Positions 25,807 through 34,477 of a stretch of DNA of 45,591 nt are shown here, piece by piece. The DNA is from Marinisporobacter sp. GTDB lineage: Bacteria > Bacillota > Clostridia > Peptostreptococcales > Thermotaleaceae. The notes below the pieces were generated by a model that saw only the letters and a list, made by a program, of their open reading frames with translations, searched no databases and was not told the origin of the DNA. Every line of letters starts with the position of its first letter. The stretch's first letter is position 1. The stretch lies in the NCBI GenBank assembly GCA_025210395.1, contig JAOARV010000019.1, forward strand, positions 1 through 45,591, given 5' to 3'. Position numbers and translations under genes: made by a program.

Positions 25807-27973
25807 ATAATAGGCTTAAAACATTTTGTTCTATACATATTCGCAGGGATAAACCTCTAATTCCTAAATTTTTAAAATCAATCTGTGCAATATCTCCATC
25901 AATAGCTTTTATAACGCCCGTTCCAAATATTTTATGCTGCACAAAGGTATCTATTTTAAATGGATGAGAGACAGATGGATTTGTTTGTTTTATCATAGAA
26001 GCTATGCCTTTACCATAAGTATTTTTTTTACTTGTATAAGATAGATCTTTCATCTGAGGAAAACACGCATCTACACATTTTTTCACTTCTCCTAAAAAGG
26101 GAGAAGGACGCATATATGCACCATCTTGAAACTTTGGAACGACTAATGAGAGGGATTTTTTTGCCCTTGTCATTCCAACATAAAAAAGTCTTCTTTCTTC
26201 CTCTAAATACATGGATTCTTCTTCATCTAAATGATCTATCTTAGATTTAGGTGGAAATTGTCCATCTACTAAATCAATTAAATAAACATGATCAAATTCT
26301 AACCCCTTTGAAGAATGTACTGTTGATAAATGGATAGAAGTATTTTCTTTTTTGTTTTTTGTAGCATATAAAATCTTTTGTATTTCATTAAATCTTTCCA
26401 TAAAATTGATAATAGAATCTGTTTTAGAAGCAATGATTTTTAGTTGAGTAAAGATAAATAAAACATTTTCGTAGGAGCATTTTAATCTTTGACAATTTGA
26501 TTTTAAATATTTTTTATAAGCAAGATTTTCTTCAATAAAATTTAACGCAGCTAGTGGTTTCATATGAGCAAGATGATGAAAATCTTCCTTAAGGCGTTTT
26601 AAATTTTTCTTTTGATAGGGTTTAAGATTTGGAAAATCTACTAAATAATCAAAAACAGATATGGATCTGGGCTGTTCCTTTATGAAAGCTACAGATGCTT
26701 TAGAGATATATCCATTCATTTTATAGTAAATCCTTTCAAAAGATGCAATATCATAAGGATTTAGTGATAAGTCTAAAAAGGCGAAGATATCCTTTACTAA
26801 CCAATGTTTGAAAAAGGACATATTAAAGCCTTGCATAGAAAAAGGAATATGATTTCTTTCGAGTGTATCTATTAAGGGGACTGCGGATAGATTGTTTCGA
26901 TAAAGAATTGCTATTGTACCCCTATTTTGATTGATTTCTTCTAATAAGTAGTTCAGCTGATCAGTTGCATTTTGAACATTAACCATAGAAATAGGTGCAT
27001 GGTCTTTATTATCTGTATGCATATTTTTGAAATATCTTTCTGTATTCCCTTGTATAAAAGTATTGCTGATAGTGACAATTTCCTGTGAAGAACGATAATT
27101 TTTTTCTAAAAAGAATACACGAGAATCTTTATAAGTCTTTGAAAAATTCAGGAGTGCTTGAGGATAGGCACCACGGAATCCATAAATACTTTGATCATCA
27201 TCAGCTACCATAAATAGGTTATTTCTAGGAGATGTCAGAAGCTTGATGATTTCATGTTGAACCTTTGATGTATCTTGTGCTTCGTCTACTTGGATATAGG
27301 GATATTGTTTTCTATATTGACTGAGGAGCTGGTTGTTCTTTTGAAGAATTTTAAATGCAAGACTTAGCATATCATCAAAATCAATCAGATGATGTTTCTT
27401 TTTATAGGATTCATAATGAGTATAGATTTCTTTGAAATTTGATACTTCAAAGTCATAAGATACGAATTCTTTTATAGGAATCATAGAGTTTTTCACAAAG
27501 CTAATAGCACTTAAAAGATTTTCTAATTCATCTTCATTTGGAAAGCTATGATTTACTTGCTGATAAATTTTTTTTAATAATACATTTTTTTTGATGGGTG
27601 AATTTTCTCCCTCAATAATAGTATACTCAAAATGATTCATCTTTGCATAGCGAGAAACGATTCGTAGCGCTAAACGATGAATGGTAGAAAAATATACATT
27701 TTGACGAACAACTTTTCCGAAAACTTCATAAAAGCGTTTTTTCATATCCTTAGCAGAAGCTCTGCTAAAGGTTACAGACAATATATTACTAGGATGAATA
27801 TGATGATTTAAAATTAAATGGGCTGTTCTACAAATGAGAGAAGTAGTTTTACCACTTCCTGGAACAGCTAAGGTAAGACAAGGTCCATCTTTATGAAGAA
27901 CAGCTTGTCTTTGTTGATGATTTAAATGAATATGATGTTCTGTTTGTAATAGATGAAAAAATGAATCTTTCAA
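25805..27973 (-). CDS. UvrD/PcrA-like superfamily 1 DNA helicase
   Basis: A 722-residue 3'-5' helicase of the UvrD/Rep family. Motifs in order: Walker A AVPGSGKTTSL (G39-T43), TFSRASAKDM, VDEAQDTSKVQ, DDDQSIYGFRGA, EKNYRSS, STVHSSKGLEFDHVY and FYVGMTRAKKSL. The C-terminus has the PcrA-like small domain FVQHKIFGTGVIKAIDGDIAQIDF, which in PcrA contacts RNA polymerase. Length fits PcrA. The start is TTG with GGAGG eight bases upstream. No ligA or pcrB neighbour is present, so this may be a second, accessory helicase rather than the main pcrA; the symbol is left blank. Many histidines for such a protein. Confidence 0.92.
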   Translation of the reverse strand: MKDSFFHLLQTEHHIHLNHQQRQAVLHKDGPCLTLAVPGSGKTTSLICRTAHLILNHHIHPSNILSVTFSRASAKDMKKRFYEVFGKVVRQNVYFSTIHRLALRIVSRYAKMNHFEYTIIEGENSPIKKNVLLKKIYQQVNHSFPNEDELENLLSAISFVKNSMIPIKEFVSYDFEVSNFKEIYTHYESYKKKHHLIDFDDMLSLAFKILQKNNQLLSQYRKQYPYIQVDEAQDTSKVQHEIIKLLTSPRNNLFMVADDDQSIYGFRGAYPQALLNFSKTYKDSRVFFLEKNYRSSQEIVTISNTFIQGNTERYFKNMHTDNKDHAPISMVNVQNATDQLNYLLEEINQNRGTIAILYRNNLSAVPLIDTLERNHIPFSMQGFNMSFFKHWLVKDIFAFLDLSLNPYDIASFERIYYKMNGYISKASVAFIKEQPRSISVFDYLVDFPNLKPYQKKNLKRLKEDFHHLAHMKPLAALNFIEENLAYKKYLKSNCQRLKCSYENVLFIFTQLKIIASKTDSIINFMERFNEIQKILYATKNKKENTSIHLSTVHSSKGLEFDHVYLIDLVDGQFPPKSKIDHLDEEESMYLEEERRLFYVGMTRAKKSLSLVVPKFQDGAYMRPSPFLGEVKKCVDACFPQMKDLSYTSKKNTYGKGIASMIKQTNPSVSHPFKIDTFVQHKIFGTGVIKAIDGDIAQIDFKNLGIRGLSLRICIEQNVLSLL

Positions 27974-28059
27974 AATAATTGCCTCCTATAGATAAAATGC
28001 AATAGATCAAGTATAGCATATAGTTAAGTGGTTTTATAGGGGGAGGAATTGAAAAAATA

Positions 28060-28088
28060 TTGTACAAAAAAGAAGAATTTTGTGATAT
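28060..28088 (+). promoter_or_regulatory. Candidate promoter of the sigma-54 activator gene
   Basis: TTGTAC, 17 bases, TGATAT, about 60 bases before the start codon, in the divergent spacer with the helicase gene. Confidence 0.4.
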
Positions 28089-28149
28089 AAGAAGAATATA
28101 TATTACAATAAATATGGTTTGCCTATGCTAGGGACATAAGGAGGAAACG

Positions 28150-29544
28150 ATGAAAAGAGAAAAACAGGATTTTTTAAAGGATATGGAATATACTGATGGC
28201 ATTACAATTATTGATCGAAATGGAAAAATATTATTCTCTGTAAAATTTAATCCATGGTTTCATCCAGAAATAGTAGATGGAGAGGAAGTAATAGGGAAAA
28301 ATTTAAATGAGGTTTTTACAAATATTGATGAAAATACAAGTACACTATTTAAAGCTATGGAACTAGGAAAACCTATTCATAGGAAAAGACAAAGTGTTGT
28401 AAATATAGAGGGAACAAAGATTGTTACTATGAATACCTCTGTGCCTATTAAAGGAGAAGGTAGGGTTATTGGAGCTATTGAGATTTCTAAGGATATCACC
28501 AAACAAAAAGAAAAGCAGATACATGTGATCGAAATGAATTCTGGGTTATTTAATAGAATGGATGAAATGAAAAAGCATCTAGGGCCAGACCGAGCAAGAT
28601 ATACTTTAGAGGATATTATTTCTAACAATACAAAGATGAGAGAATTAAAATATTTTGTAAAAAAGATAGCAAAAGGAAAAGCTTCTGTTTTTATTTATGG
28701 AGAAACAGGAACAGGAAAGGAATTATTTGCCCATGCTATTCATCATGAAAGTACGAGAGCAAATAAGCCTTTTATTGCACAAAATTGTGCAGCTATTCCT
28801 GAAAATTTACTAGAAAGTATTTTGTTTGGAACAACAAAGGGAAGCTTTACAGGGGCTTATGATCATCCAGGATTATTTGAACTAGCAGAAGGAGGGTCTT
28901 TGTTTTTAGATGAAATCAATTCTATGCCGATTCAATTACAAGCCAAATTATTAAGAGTATTGCAGGATGGATATATTAGAAGATTAGGGGATGGAAAAGA
29001 AAGAAAAGTAGATGTACGTATTATTACGGCATCGAATATGAGTCCGAAAAAATGCATCAAGGAAGGCTATATTAGACAAGATATTTATTATCGCTTAGCC
29101 ACATTATCTATGTATATTCCTCCTCTCAAAGAAAGAAAAGAGGATATTGAAATATTACTTAATTTTTTTATCAATAAATATAATAAAGAGCTTGAAAAAA
29201 GTATAAAAAAAGTATCTAAAGATGTTTATGATGTTTTGATGGATTATCATTGGCCAGGGAATGTAAGAGAGCTTGAGCATGTGATTGAATATGCTATGAA
29301 TATGGTGGATGATATGGTAGATGAAATAGAAATAGAGCATATTGAAAATGTGATGAAGGTTATAGAAGAGGATGAAGTAACAATGCCTATACAACCATTA
29401 AAGGAAGCTATAGTTCATGTAGAAAAGAAATTGATAGGAGAAGCTATCAAAAAAACAAAGGGCAATGTTTCCGAAGCGGCAAGGTTATTAGAAATACCTA
29501 GACAAACTTTACAAAGAAAAATAAAAAATTATCATATTTTATAA
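28150..29544 (+). CDS. Sigma-54-dependent activator (PAS, AAA+, Fis HTH)
   Basis: A 464-residue enhancer-binding protein. A PAS domain (about 15-120) senses a signal; the AAA+ domain has Walker A GETGTGKE near 184, the sigma-54 contact loop GSFTGA at 231-236 (usual GAFTGA with serine for the first alanine), Walker B SLFLDE and the R-finger region; a Fis-type helix-turn-helix (GNVSEAARLLEIPRQTLQRKI) ends the protein. No receiver domain is present, so it is ligand- or redox-controlled rather than phosphorylated. AAGGAGG precedes the ATG. A -24/-12 promoter and two phased repeats lie between it and alanine dehydrogenase, so it very likely activates the ald-nhaC unit. Confidence 0.93.
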   Translation: MKREKQDFLKDMEYTDGITIIDRNGKILFSVKFNPWFHPEIVDGEEVIGKNLNEVFTNIDENTSTLFKAMELGKPIHRKRQSVVNIEGTKIVTMNTSVPIKGEGRVIGAIEISKDITKQKEKQIHVIEMNSGLFNRMDEMKKHLGPDRARYTLEDIISNNTKMRELKYFVKKIAKGKASVFIYGETGTGKELFAHAIHHESTRANKPFIAQNCAAIPENLLESILFGTTKGSFTGAYDHPGLFELAEGGSLFLDEINSMPIQLQAKLLRVLQDGYIRRLGDGKERKVDVRIITASNMSPKKCIKEGYIRQDIYYRLATLSMYIPPLKERKEDIEILLNFFINKYNKELEKSIKKVSKDVYDVLMDYHWPGNVRELEHVIEYAMNMVDDMVDEIEIEHIENVMKVIEEDEVTMPIQPLKEAIVHVEKKLIGEAIKKTKGNVSEAARLLEIPRQTLQRKIKNYHIL

Positions 29545-29574
29545 AATATAGAAAAGGATGAGGCAAAATACAAA

Positions 29575-29614
29575 TGTTGCTCAAAAAATAACAAAGGGTG
29601 CCCAAAAAGTAACA
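29575..29614 (+). promoter_or_regulatory. Two phased 19-bp repeats, candidate activator binding sites
   Basis: 29575-29593 and 29596-29614 match at 15 of 19 positions, each with a GC-containing left part, an A tract and TAACA at the right end. Their starts are 21 bases apart, two helical turns, and they lie about 150-185 bases upstream of the sigma-54 promoter, the usual place for an enhancer. Confidence 0.55.
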
Positions 29615-29653
29615 AAAAAAGCTGTGCAGGATAAAAAAATGCCAGCTTTTTTT
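29614..29653 (+). terminator. Terminator of the activator gene
   Basis: AAAAAAAGCT pairs with AGCTTTTTTT, with an inner GCA/TGC, followed by T-rich DNA. It separates the activator gene from the ald promoter. Confidence 0.75.
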
Positions 29654-29758
29654 ATATATATTTCATAAAATAAACTCCCTAAAATATAATTATTAATCAA
29701 GAAATAACTATAAATGTTGGAATGACTACATGAAAAGAAATGAAGTAATATTTTATAA

Positions 29759-29775
29759 TGGCATGAAGATTGCAA
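29759..29775 (+). promoter_or_regulatory. Sigma-54 (-24/-12) promoter of ald
   Basis: TGGCAT, five bases, TTGCA matches the sigma-54 consensus TGGCAC-N5-TTGCA with one change, and GG and GC are correctly spaced. Transcription would start near 29785, about 40 bases before the ald start codon. Confidence 0.85.
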
Positions 29776-29826
29776 TAGATAAAAATGACTGTTGCAAAAT
29801 GATTAGCATAAAGGGAGGAAACAAAA

Positions 29827-31020
29827 ATGATTATTGGGGTATTAAAAGAAATCAAAAATGGAGAATCTCGTGTCATTATGACACCAATAGAAGCTGGAGA
29901 ATTAGTTCAAGAGGGACATAAAGTACTTATTCAAGGTGGAGCTGGTGATAAGGCAGGTTTTGAAGATGAAGAATATATAGGTGTTGGCGCAGAAATCAGA
30001 AAAGATATGAAAGAAATTTATCAAGAGAGTGACATGGTAGTAAAAGTGAAAGAAATTGAGCCTATAGAATACGAATTAATTAAAGAAGGGCAGATTATTT
30101 TTACTTGTATACATCCAGCTGCAAATAAAGAAGAGGTAGATGCTTTATTGGAGAGGAAAGCGATTGCCTTTACAGCAGAGGATACACATCGATTTGGATC
30201 ACCTAATTGTGAGGTAGCAGGAAAATTAGGTGCATTGATGGGAGTTAATTATCTTCTTAGTGTCAATGGTGGAAGAGGACAACTAATATGTGGTATTGGA
30301 GGAGCACCAGGAGCTAATGTATTGGTTTTAGGAGCTGGAATTGTAGGAAAAGGAGCAACTGAAATTGTATCAGCATTAGGTGCACAAGTAACTCTTATGG
30401 ATGTTAATATTGGTACATTAAGACATTGTGAAGAGATTTTTCCCCAAAATGTACAGACTATGTTTTCTAATCAACAAAATATTAAGAAAATATTATCTCG
30501 AATGGATTTAGTAATTAATTGTGTCAAATGGCCAAAGCATAGAAAAGATCATTTGATTACAAAGGATATGTTAAAGCTTATGAAAAAAGGATCTGTCATT
30601 GTAGATGTAAGTGCAGATGTTGGAGGAGCTATTGAAACGTACCAACCAACAACTCATGAAAATCCAATTTATGTGATAGATGGTGTGGTTCATTATGGAG
30701 TGGATAATATACCAGGAGCAGCTCCACATACAACTTCTATTGCTTATGCAGCATCTGTTTTTCCTCATTTAAAAGCTATTGCAAATGATGGAATTGTAGA
30801 AGCTTGTAGAAGAGATGGGTATTTAAGAAGAAGTTTAACTGTCTTTAAAGGAACTCTTACTCATGAAGAAGCAAGCGTTATTCAAAATAGATCATGGCAA
30901 ACACCAGAGGAAGTACTAGGATTAACAAATTGTGATGATTTAGATCATGTACCAAAAGCTACAAGTACCACTTCAAAAAAGCAAAATGATTCTAAAAAGA
31001 GTTCTTGTGCTTGTTGCTAA
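29827..31020 (+). CDS. ald: Alanine dehydrogenase family protein with cysteine-rich tail
   Basis: Of the alanine dehydrogenase/PNT family: reversible NAD-linked deamination of L-alanine to pyruvate and ammonia. Its 397 residues start with MIIGVLKEIKNGESRV; the catalytic lysine is in MVVKVKEI and the histidine in CIHPAAN; the NAD loop VLGAGIVGKGA and VDNIPGAAPHTT follow. The substrate-side segment EDTHRFGSPNCEVAGKLG differs from the usual QLPDGSLPLLTPMSEVAG-type sequence, so the natural substrate may not be alanine. The last 20 residues are an unusual lysine/serine linker ending SSCACC. AAAGGGAGG precedes the ATG. Transcribed from the sigma-54 promoter at 29759. Confidence 0.85.
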   Translation: MIIGVLKEIKNGESRVIMTPIEAGELVQEGHKVLIQGGAGDKAGFEDEEYIGVGAEIRKDMKEIYQESDMVVKVKEIEPIEYELIKEGQIIFTCIHPAANKEEVDALLERKAIAFTAEDTHRFGSPNCEVAGKLGALMGVNYLLSVNGGRGQLICGIGGAPGANVLVLGAGIVGKGATEIVSALGAQVTLMDVNIGTLRHCEEIFPQNVQTMFSNQQNIKKILSRMDLVINCVKWPKHRKDHLITKDMLKLMKKGSVIVDVSADVGGAIETYQPTTHENPIYVIDGVVHYGVDNIPGAAPHTTSIAYAASVFPHLKAIANDGIVEACRRDGYLRRSLTVFKGTLTHEEASVIQNRSWQTPEEVLGLTNCDDLDHVPKATSTTSKKQNDSKKSSCACC

Positions 31021-31058
31021 AAAAGGAGTTTGGGAAAAGAGATGGGATAAATAGTATT

Positions 31059-31102
31059 TATAATAAAGGTATTTCTTTGCAAAAGCAAATACCTTTATTA
31101 TA
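31059..31102 (+). other. Long perfect hairpin between ald and nhaC
   Basis: A 16-bp perfect stem (31059-31074 with 31087-31102), and CTTT/AAAG inside the loop can extend it. No T run follows on the plus strand, so it looks more like an RNA-stability or processing element than a terminator; nhaC begins 32 bases later. Confidence 0.6.
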
Positions 31103-31134
31103 AAATAGAAAAAATATAAAGGAGAGATGTAGAT

Positions 31135-32544
31135 ATGGAAGCAGGCGCGACAATGGGAATTATATCTTTATTACCAGCTACAATAGCAATTATCCTTGCT
31201 TTTAAAACAAGAAACACGGTATTTTCGTTAGCAGTAGCAATTTTTGTTGGTGTTTTAGCTGCAGGAAAAGGTTTGATGGGATTTCCCGCTATAATGAAAA
31301 CTTCCCTTGGAACAACAAGCTTTGCTTGGATTTTATTACTTGAATTGTTTATAGGAATTGTTATTGCATTTTTCCAAAGAACAGGAGCCATACAAGGATT
31401 TACTAAAATTATGGAAGATAAAAAATTGAGTAGAAAAAATATTCAATTAACTGCATGGGTAATGGGAATGTTTGTATTCTTTAGTGATTATTTTAGTCCG
31501 TTATTTGTAGGTTCTACTATGAGAAGCTTATCGGATAAGGCGAAAATATCTAGAGAAAAACTTGCTTATATTGCAGATTCCACATCAGCACCTGTAAGTG
31601 TTTTAGCACCTATTACTGGATGGGCTGTATTTATCTCAGGACTATTAGTAGGAATGGGACCTGTAGAAAATGCTGAACAGGCCATGATGGTCTTTACAAA
31701 AGCAGTACCTTTTAACTTTTATGCAATCATTGCAGTTATATTAGTAGGTTTATTTGCAGTAGGGGTTATTCCTGATTTTGGACCTATGAAAAAAGCTGAA
31801 AAGAGAGCATTAGAGGAAGGAAAAGTTTTAAGAGATGGAGCAGAACCGCTTATTGGAGAAGAATTAACAGATACACCTCCTTATGAAGGTATCAAAACCC
31901 ATATATTCTTTGATTTTATCTTTCCTGTATTAATCGTTATTACTATTGCTATTGGAACCTTTATTACATTAAAGTCAGCAAAAACAATGGAGGCTTTCCT
32001 TACGGCAGCAGTAGTATTAGGAATTATCATGAGAATTCAAGGTGTTCCATTTAATGATATTATGAAGACAGCCATGTCAGGAATGAAAGGCGTTATGCCA
32101 GCCATTATCATTCTAGCACTTTCTTATACCATCAATGCATTAAGTAAAGAGATGGGAACTGCTAATTATATTATCTCTATAACAGAAAGCTGGTTGACAC
32201 CTAATTTACTTCCATTTATTACTTTTATGATTGCAGCAACTATATCCTTCTCAACAGGAACTTCCTGGGGAACCTTTGCCATTGTTATGCCTATTGCAGC
32301 ACCCCTTGCATTTAGCTTTAGTGGGAATGAAGTAAGTGCATTGGTATTAGCTACCGTAGCAGCTGTTGCAGGAGGAGGTGTATTTGGAGATCACTGTTCA
32401 CCTCTTTCAGATACAACCATTCTTGCATCAACTGGAGCAGCTTCTGATCATATTGATCACGTAAAAACGCAAATACCATATGCTTTATTGGCAGCAGTAT
32501 TGGCATCAGTTGTATACTTGATTATAGGATTTGCAGCAATTTAA
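31135..32544 (+). CDS. NhaC-family Na+/H+ antiporter or Na+-coupled exchanger
   Basis: A 469-residue polytopic membrane protein with about 11-12 hydrophobic segments. Family blocks include FVFFSDYFSPLFVGSTMR, ADSTSAPVSVLAPITGW, FSTGTSWGTFAIVMPIAAPLA and GGVFGDHCSPLSDTTILAS, all characteristic of NhaC. The family contains true Na+/H+ antiporters and also malate-lactate and amino-acid exchangers. It lies 114 bases after ald with a hairpin but no terminator between, so it is probably in the same sigma-54 transcript; the exchanged solute may relate to alanine or its products (inference). AAAGGAG precedes the ATG. Confidence 0.9.
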   Translation: MEAGATMGIISLLPATIAIILAFKTRNTVFSLAVAIFVGVLAAGKGLMGFPAIMKTSLGTTSFAWILLLELFIGIVIAFFQRTGAIQGFTKIMEDKKLSRKNIQLTAWVMGMFVFFSDYFSPLFVGSTMRSLSDKAKISREKLAYIADSTSAPVSVLAPITGWAVFISGLLVGMGPVENAEQAMMVFTKAVPFNFYAIIAVILVGLFAVGVIPDFGPMKKAEKRALEEGKVLRDGAEPLIGEELTDTPPYEGIKTHIFFDFIFPVLIVITIAIGTFITLKSAKTMEAFLTAAVVLGIIMRIQGVPFNDIMKTAMSGMKGVMPAIIILALSYTINALSKEMGTANYIISITESWLTPNLLPFITFMIAATISFSTGTSWGTFAIVMPIAAPLAFSFSGNEVSALVLATVAAVAGGGVFGDHCSPLSDTTILASTGAASDHIDHVKTQIPYALLAAVLASVVYLIIGFAAI

Positions 32545-32611
32545 AGAAGCTAATAAGTATTGTGGAAATGAAGTGATTAATAATTTATTGAGCGCTGTAT
32601 GATCATTAAAA

Positions 32612-32644
32612 AAGTCCTTTATATCATTTCGATATAAAGGACTT
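32612..32644. terminator. Bidirectional terminator between nhaC and brnQ
   Basis: AAGTCCTTTATATC pairs with GATATAAAGGACTT around five bases, lying between the two convergent genes with A and T flanks. Confidence 0.88.
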
Positions 32645-32648
32645 CTTA

Positions 32649-33947
32649 TTATTTAGCGTAAGATGAATTGGATTTTTTCTTTCCAAATAGGAGTGTTGTT
32701 AAGATTCCACCTATAACAGCAGGAATTAACCAAGCAAATCCAAAGCTTGCAAGGGGAATGCCATCAATAAAGCTTTTCAAAATGCTAACATCAACACCCA
32801 TAACACTTAGACCATCATAAAGACTTATGAGAAAGGCACCAATAACAGCACCAAGGTAAGATGAATCTTTAACAAATTCATCAAAAATATTCATTAAAAT
32901 TAATACAATGGCAACAGGATATACGGTAATTAGTAAAGGAACCGCAATTTTAACAATCATTTCTACTCCTACATTTGCAAAAACAGCACTAAATATACAA
33001 GTAGCCATAACGATTAACTCATAACTTAATTTATTATTGCTTAATTTATTAAAAAAACTACCTACTGTTGCTGTAAGTCCAATAGAAGTTGTTAAACATG
33101 CAAGGGCTACAACGATTCCTAAAGCAACTTTTCCAAAACCTCCAAGTAAGTGATTAGTAATACCCATTAATAGTTCAGCTTTTGCTGTATCTAAAGGATA
33201 AACTGAATTTGCTGAAGAACCTAGATACATAAGTCCCCCATAAACAAGTCCTAGACCAATAGATGCAATGAATCCAGCTTTTATAGTTAAGCTTACTTGT
33301 TCCTTCACATCTTTATAGCCTTTTCCTACAAGAGAGCTTAGCATAACTCCTGCGAATACTAATGATGCTAAGGCATCTAAAGTTTGATAACCTTCTATAA
33401 AGCCTTTTGATAGAGGATTTTCTTTCATTGAAATAGTTGCTGTACCTAAAGGTGAGGAAACTCCTTTAAAAATGATGACGAAAATCATGATTAAAAGCAG
33501 TGGTGTTAATATTTTTCCTATTTTATCTACGATTTCAGATGGCTTAATTACAAAAAATAGAGTAATGCCAAAGAATATAATAGATGCAAGAATTGGACTA
33601 AATCCAGAAAATATAGGTTTGATTCCCATCTCATAGGTAGTAGCACCTGTTCTTGGTATAGCTAGGAGTGGTCCGATAGCTAATATAATAACTGTTGAGA
33701 ATATTTTACTAAAAACTGGACCTACTTTATTTCCTACAGCATCAATTGTTCCACCTGCTTTAGCAGATGCAATAATACCTAAAAGGGGCATTCCTATACC
33801 TGTTATGAAAAATCCAACAGCACAAATAATCCAGTTTTTCCCTGCTATTAGCCCTAAAGAAGGTGGGAAAATCAAGTTTCCTGCTCCAAAGAACATGGCA
33901 AACAGAGCAAGACCTAATACAAATACATCTTTTGTTTTTTTGTTCAT
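32649..33947 (-). CDS. brnQ: Branched-chain amino acid transporter (LIVCS family)
   Basis: A 432-residue Na+- or H+-coupled importer of leucine, isoleucine and valine with about 12 membrane segments. The start VFVLGLALFAMFFGAGNLIFPP is the family hallmark. The open frame runs to 33977, but GGAGGG lies six bases before the ATG at 33947. It is preceded by a complete T-box leader and a consensus promoter, so uptake rises when the matching tRNA is uncharged. The tail is short and lysine-rich. Confidence 0.95.
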   Translation of the reverse strand: MNKKTKDVFVLGLALFAMFFGAGNLIFPPSLGLIAGKNWIICAVGFFITGIGMPLLGIIASAKAGGTIDAVGNKVGPVFSKIFSTVIILAIGPLLAIPRTGATTYEMGIKPIFSGFSPILASIIFFGITLFFVIKPSEIVDKIGKILTPLLLIMIFVIIFKGVSSPLGTATISMKENPLSKGFIEGYQTLDALASLVFAGVMLSSLVGKGYKDVKEQVSLTIKAGFIASIGLGLVYGGLMYLGSSANSVYPLDTAKAELLMGITNHLLGGFGKVALGIVVALACLTTSIGLTATVGSFFNKLSNNKLSYELIVMATCIFSAVFANVGVEMIVKIAVPLLITVYPVAIVLILMNIFDEFVKDSSYLGAVIGAFLISLYDGLSVMGVDVSILKSFIDGIPLASFGFAWLIPAVIGGILTTLLFGKKKSNSSYAK

Positions 33948-33980
33948 TTCAATCCCTCCAATAATTATTTTAATCAATTA

Positions 33981-34290
33981 AAAAAATCTTTCGTTCCTAT
34001 GAATGACTTATTCATAGGGGCGAAAGATTTTTCACGCGGTACCACCCTATTTTACAGTTAACATAACCGTCTTAAATTTTAGTCAGAGATTTTTCTCGAA
34101 CTATAGTCAAATATCGGTGACAACCGGTTGAAACTACTCAAATAAATTTTTCGAATCAACTGCTCAGGAGTGAGTATTATATACGGCTTTAACGCTAACT
34201 TTCAGCCTATGCTAGCTCTCTGTAGTCAAAGGAATCGTATTTTTCTCTCCATCATCGCTTTAATGTGTTAAGCTTTAATAATTGATATTT
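33981..34290 (-). ncRNA. T-box leader of brnQ, probably leucine-specific
   Basis: The T-box sequence AGGGTGGTACCGCG lies at 34048-34035 on the minus strand, followed by a terminator whose stem spans 34032-33981 and ends in Ts. Upstream are stem I elements (GATGG, AGAGAG, GGCTGAAAG). A CTC leucine codon at 34174-34172 in AATACTCAC sits where the specifier is expected, but the specifier assignment is tentative. Uncharged tRNA would stabilise the antiterminator and turn brnQ on. Confidence 0.92.
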
Positions 34291-34293
34291 CAT

Positions 34294-34322
34294 ATTATAG
34301 AAAAGTATTGAGACACTGTCAA
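34294..34322 (-). promoter_or_regulatory. Consensus promoter of the brnQ T-box transcript
   Basis: On the minus strand TTGACA, exactly 17 bases, TATAAT: a perfect sigma-A promoter just before the leader. Confidence 0.9.
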
Positions 34323-34412
34323 GAAATTTTAGTAAATTAAGTAAAATAAAGTAAAAAAACATAAAATTCAATCCTTTTCAAAAATTCAATAATTATTTTG
34401 ACCCGTAGAATA

Positions 34413-34421
34413 TGATATAAT
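34413..34421 (+). promoter_or_regulatory. Extended -10 promoter of the sensor kinase gene
   Basis: TGA-TATAAT ends at 34421, 57 bases before the kinase start. A TTGACC lies only 12 bases upstream and is too close to act as its -35. Confidence 0.5.
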
Positions 34422-34477
34422 CATATAAAAAATTCAAGCAGTAAAAAATTACTGTTATAGGGAGCGAAGTAAATCTT

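Noticed and set aside
29587..30030. Alternative frames at the ald start
   Set aside because: The 63-codon frame at 29730 covers the sigma-54 promoter and lacks a ribosome site; the ald frame has AAAGGGAGG and clear homology.
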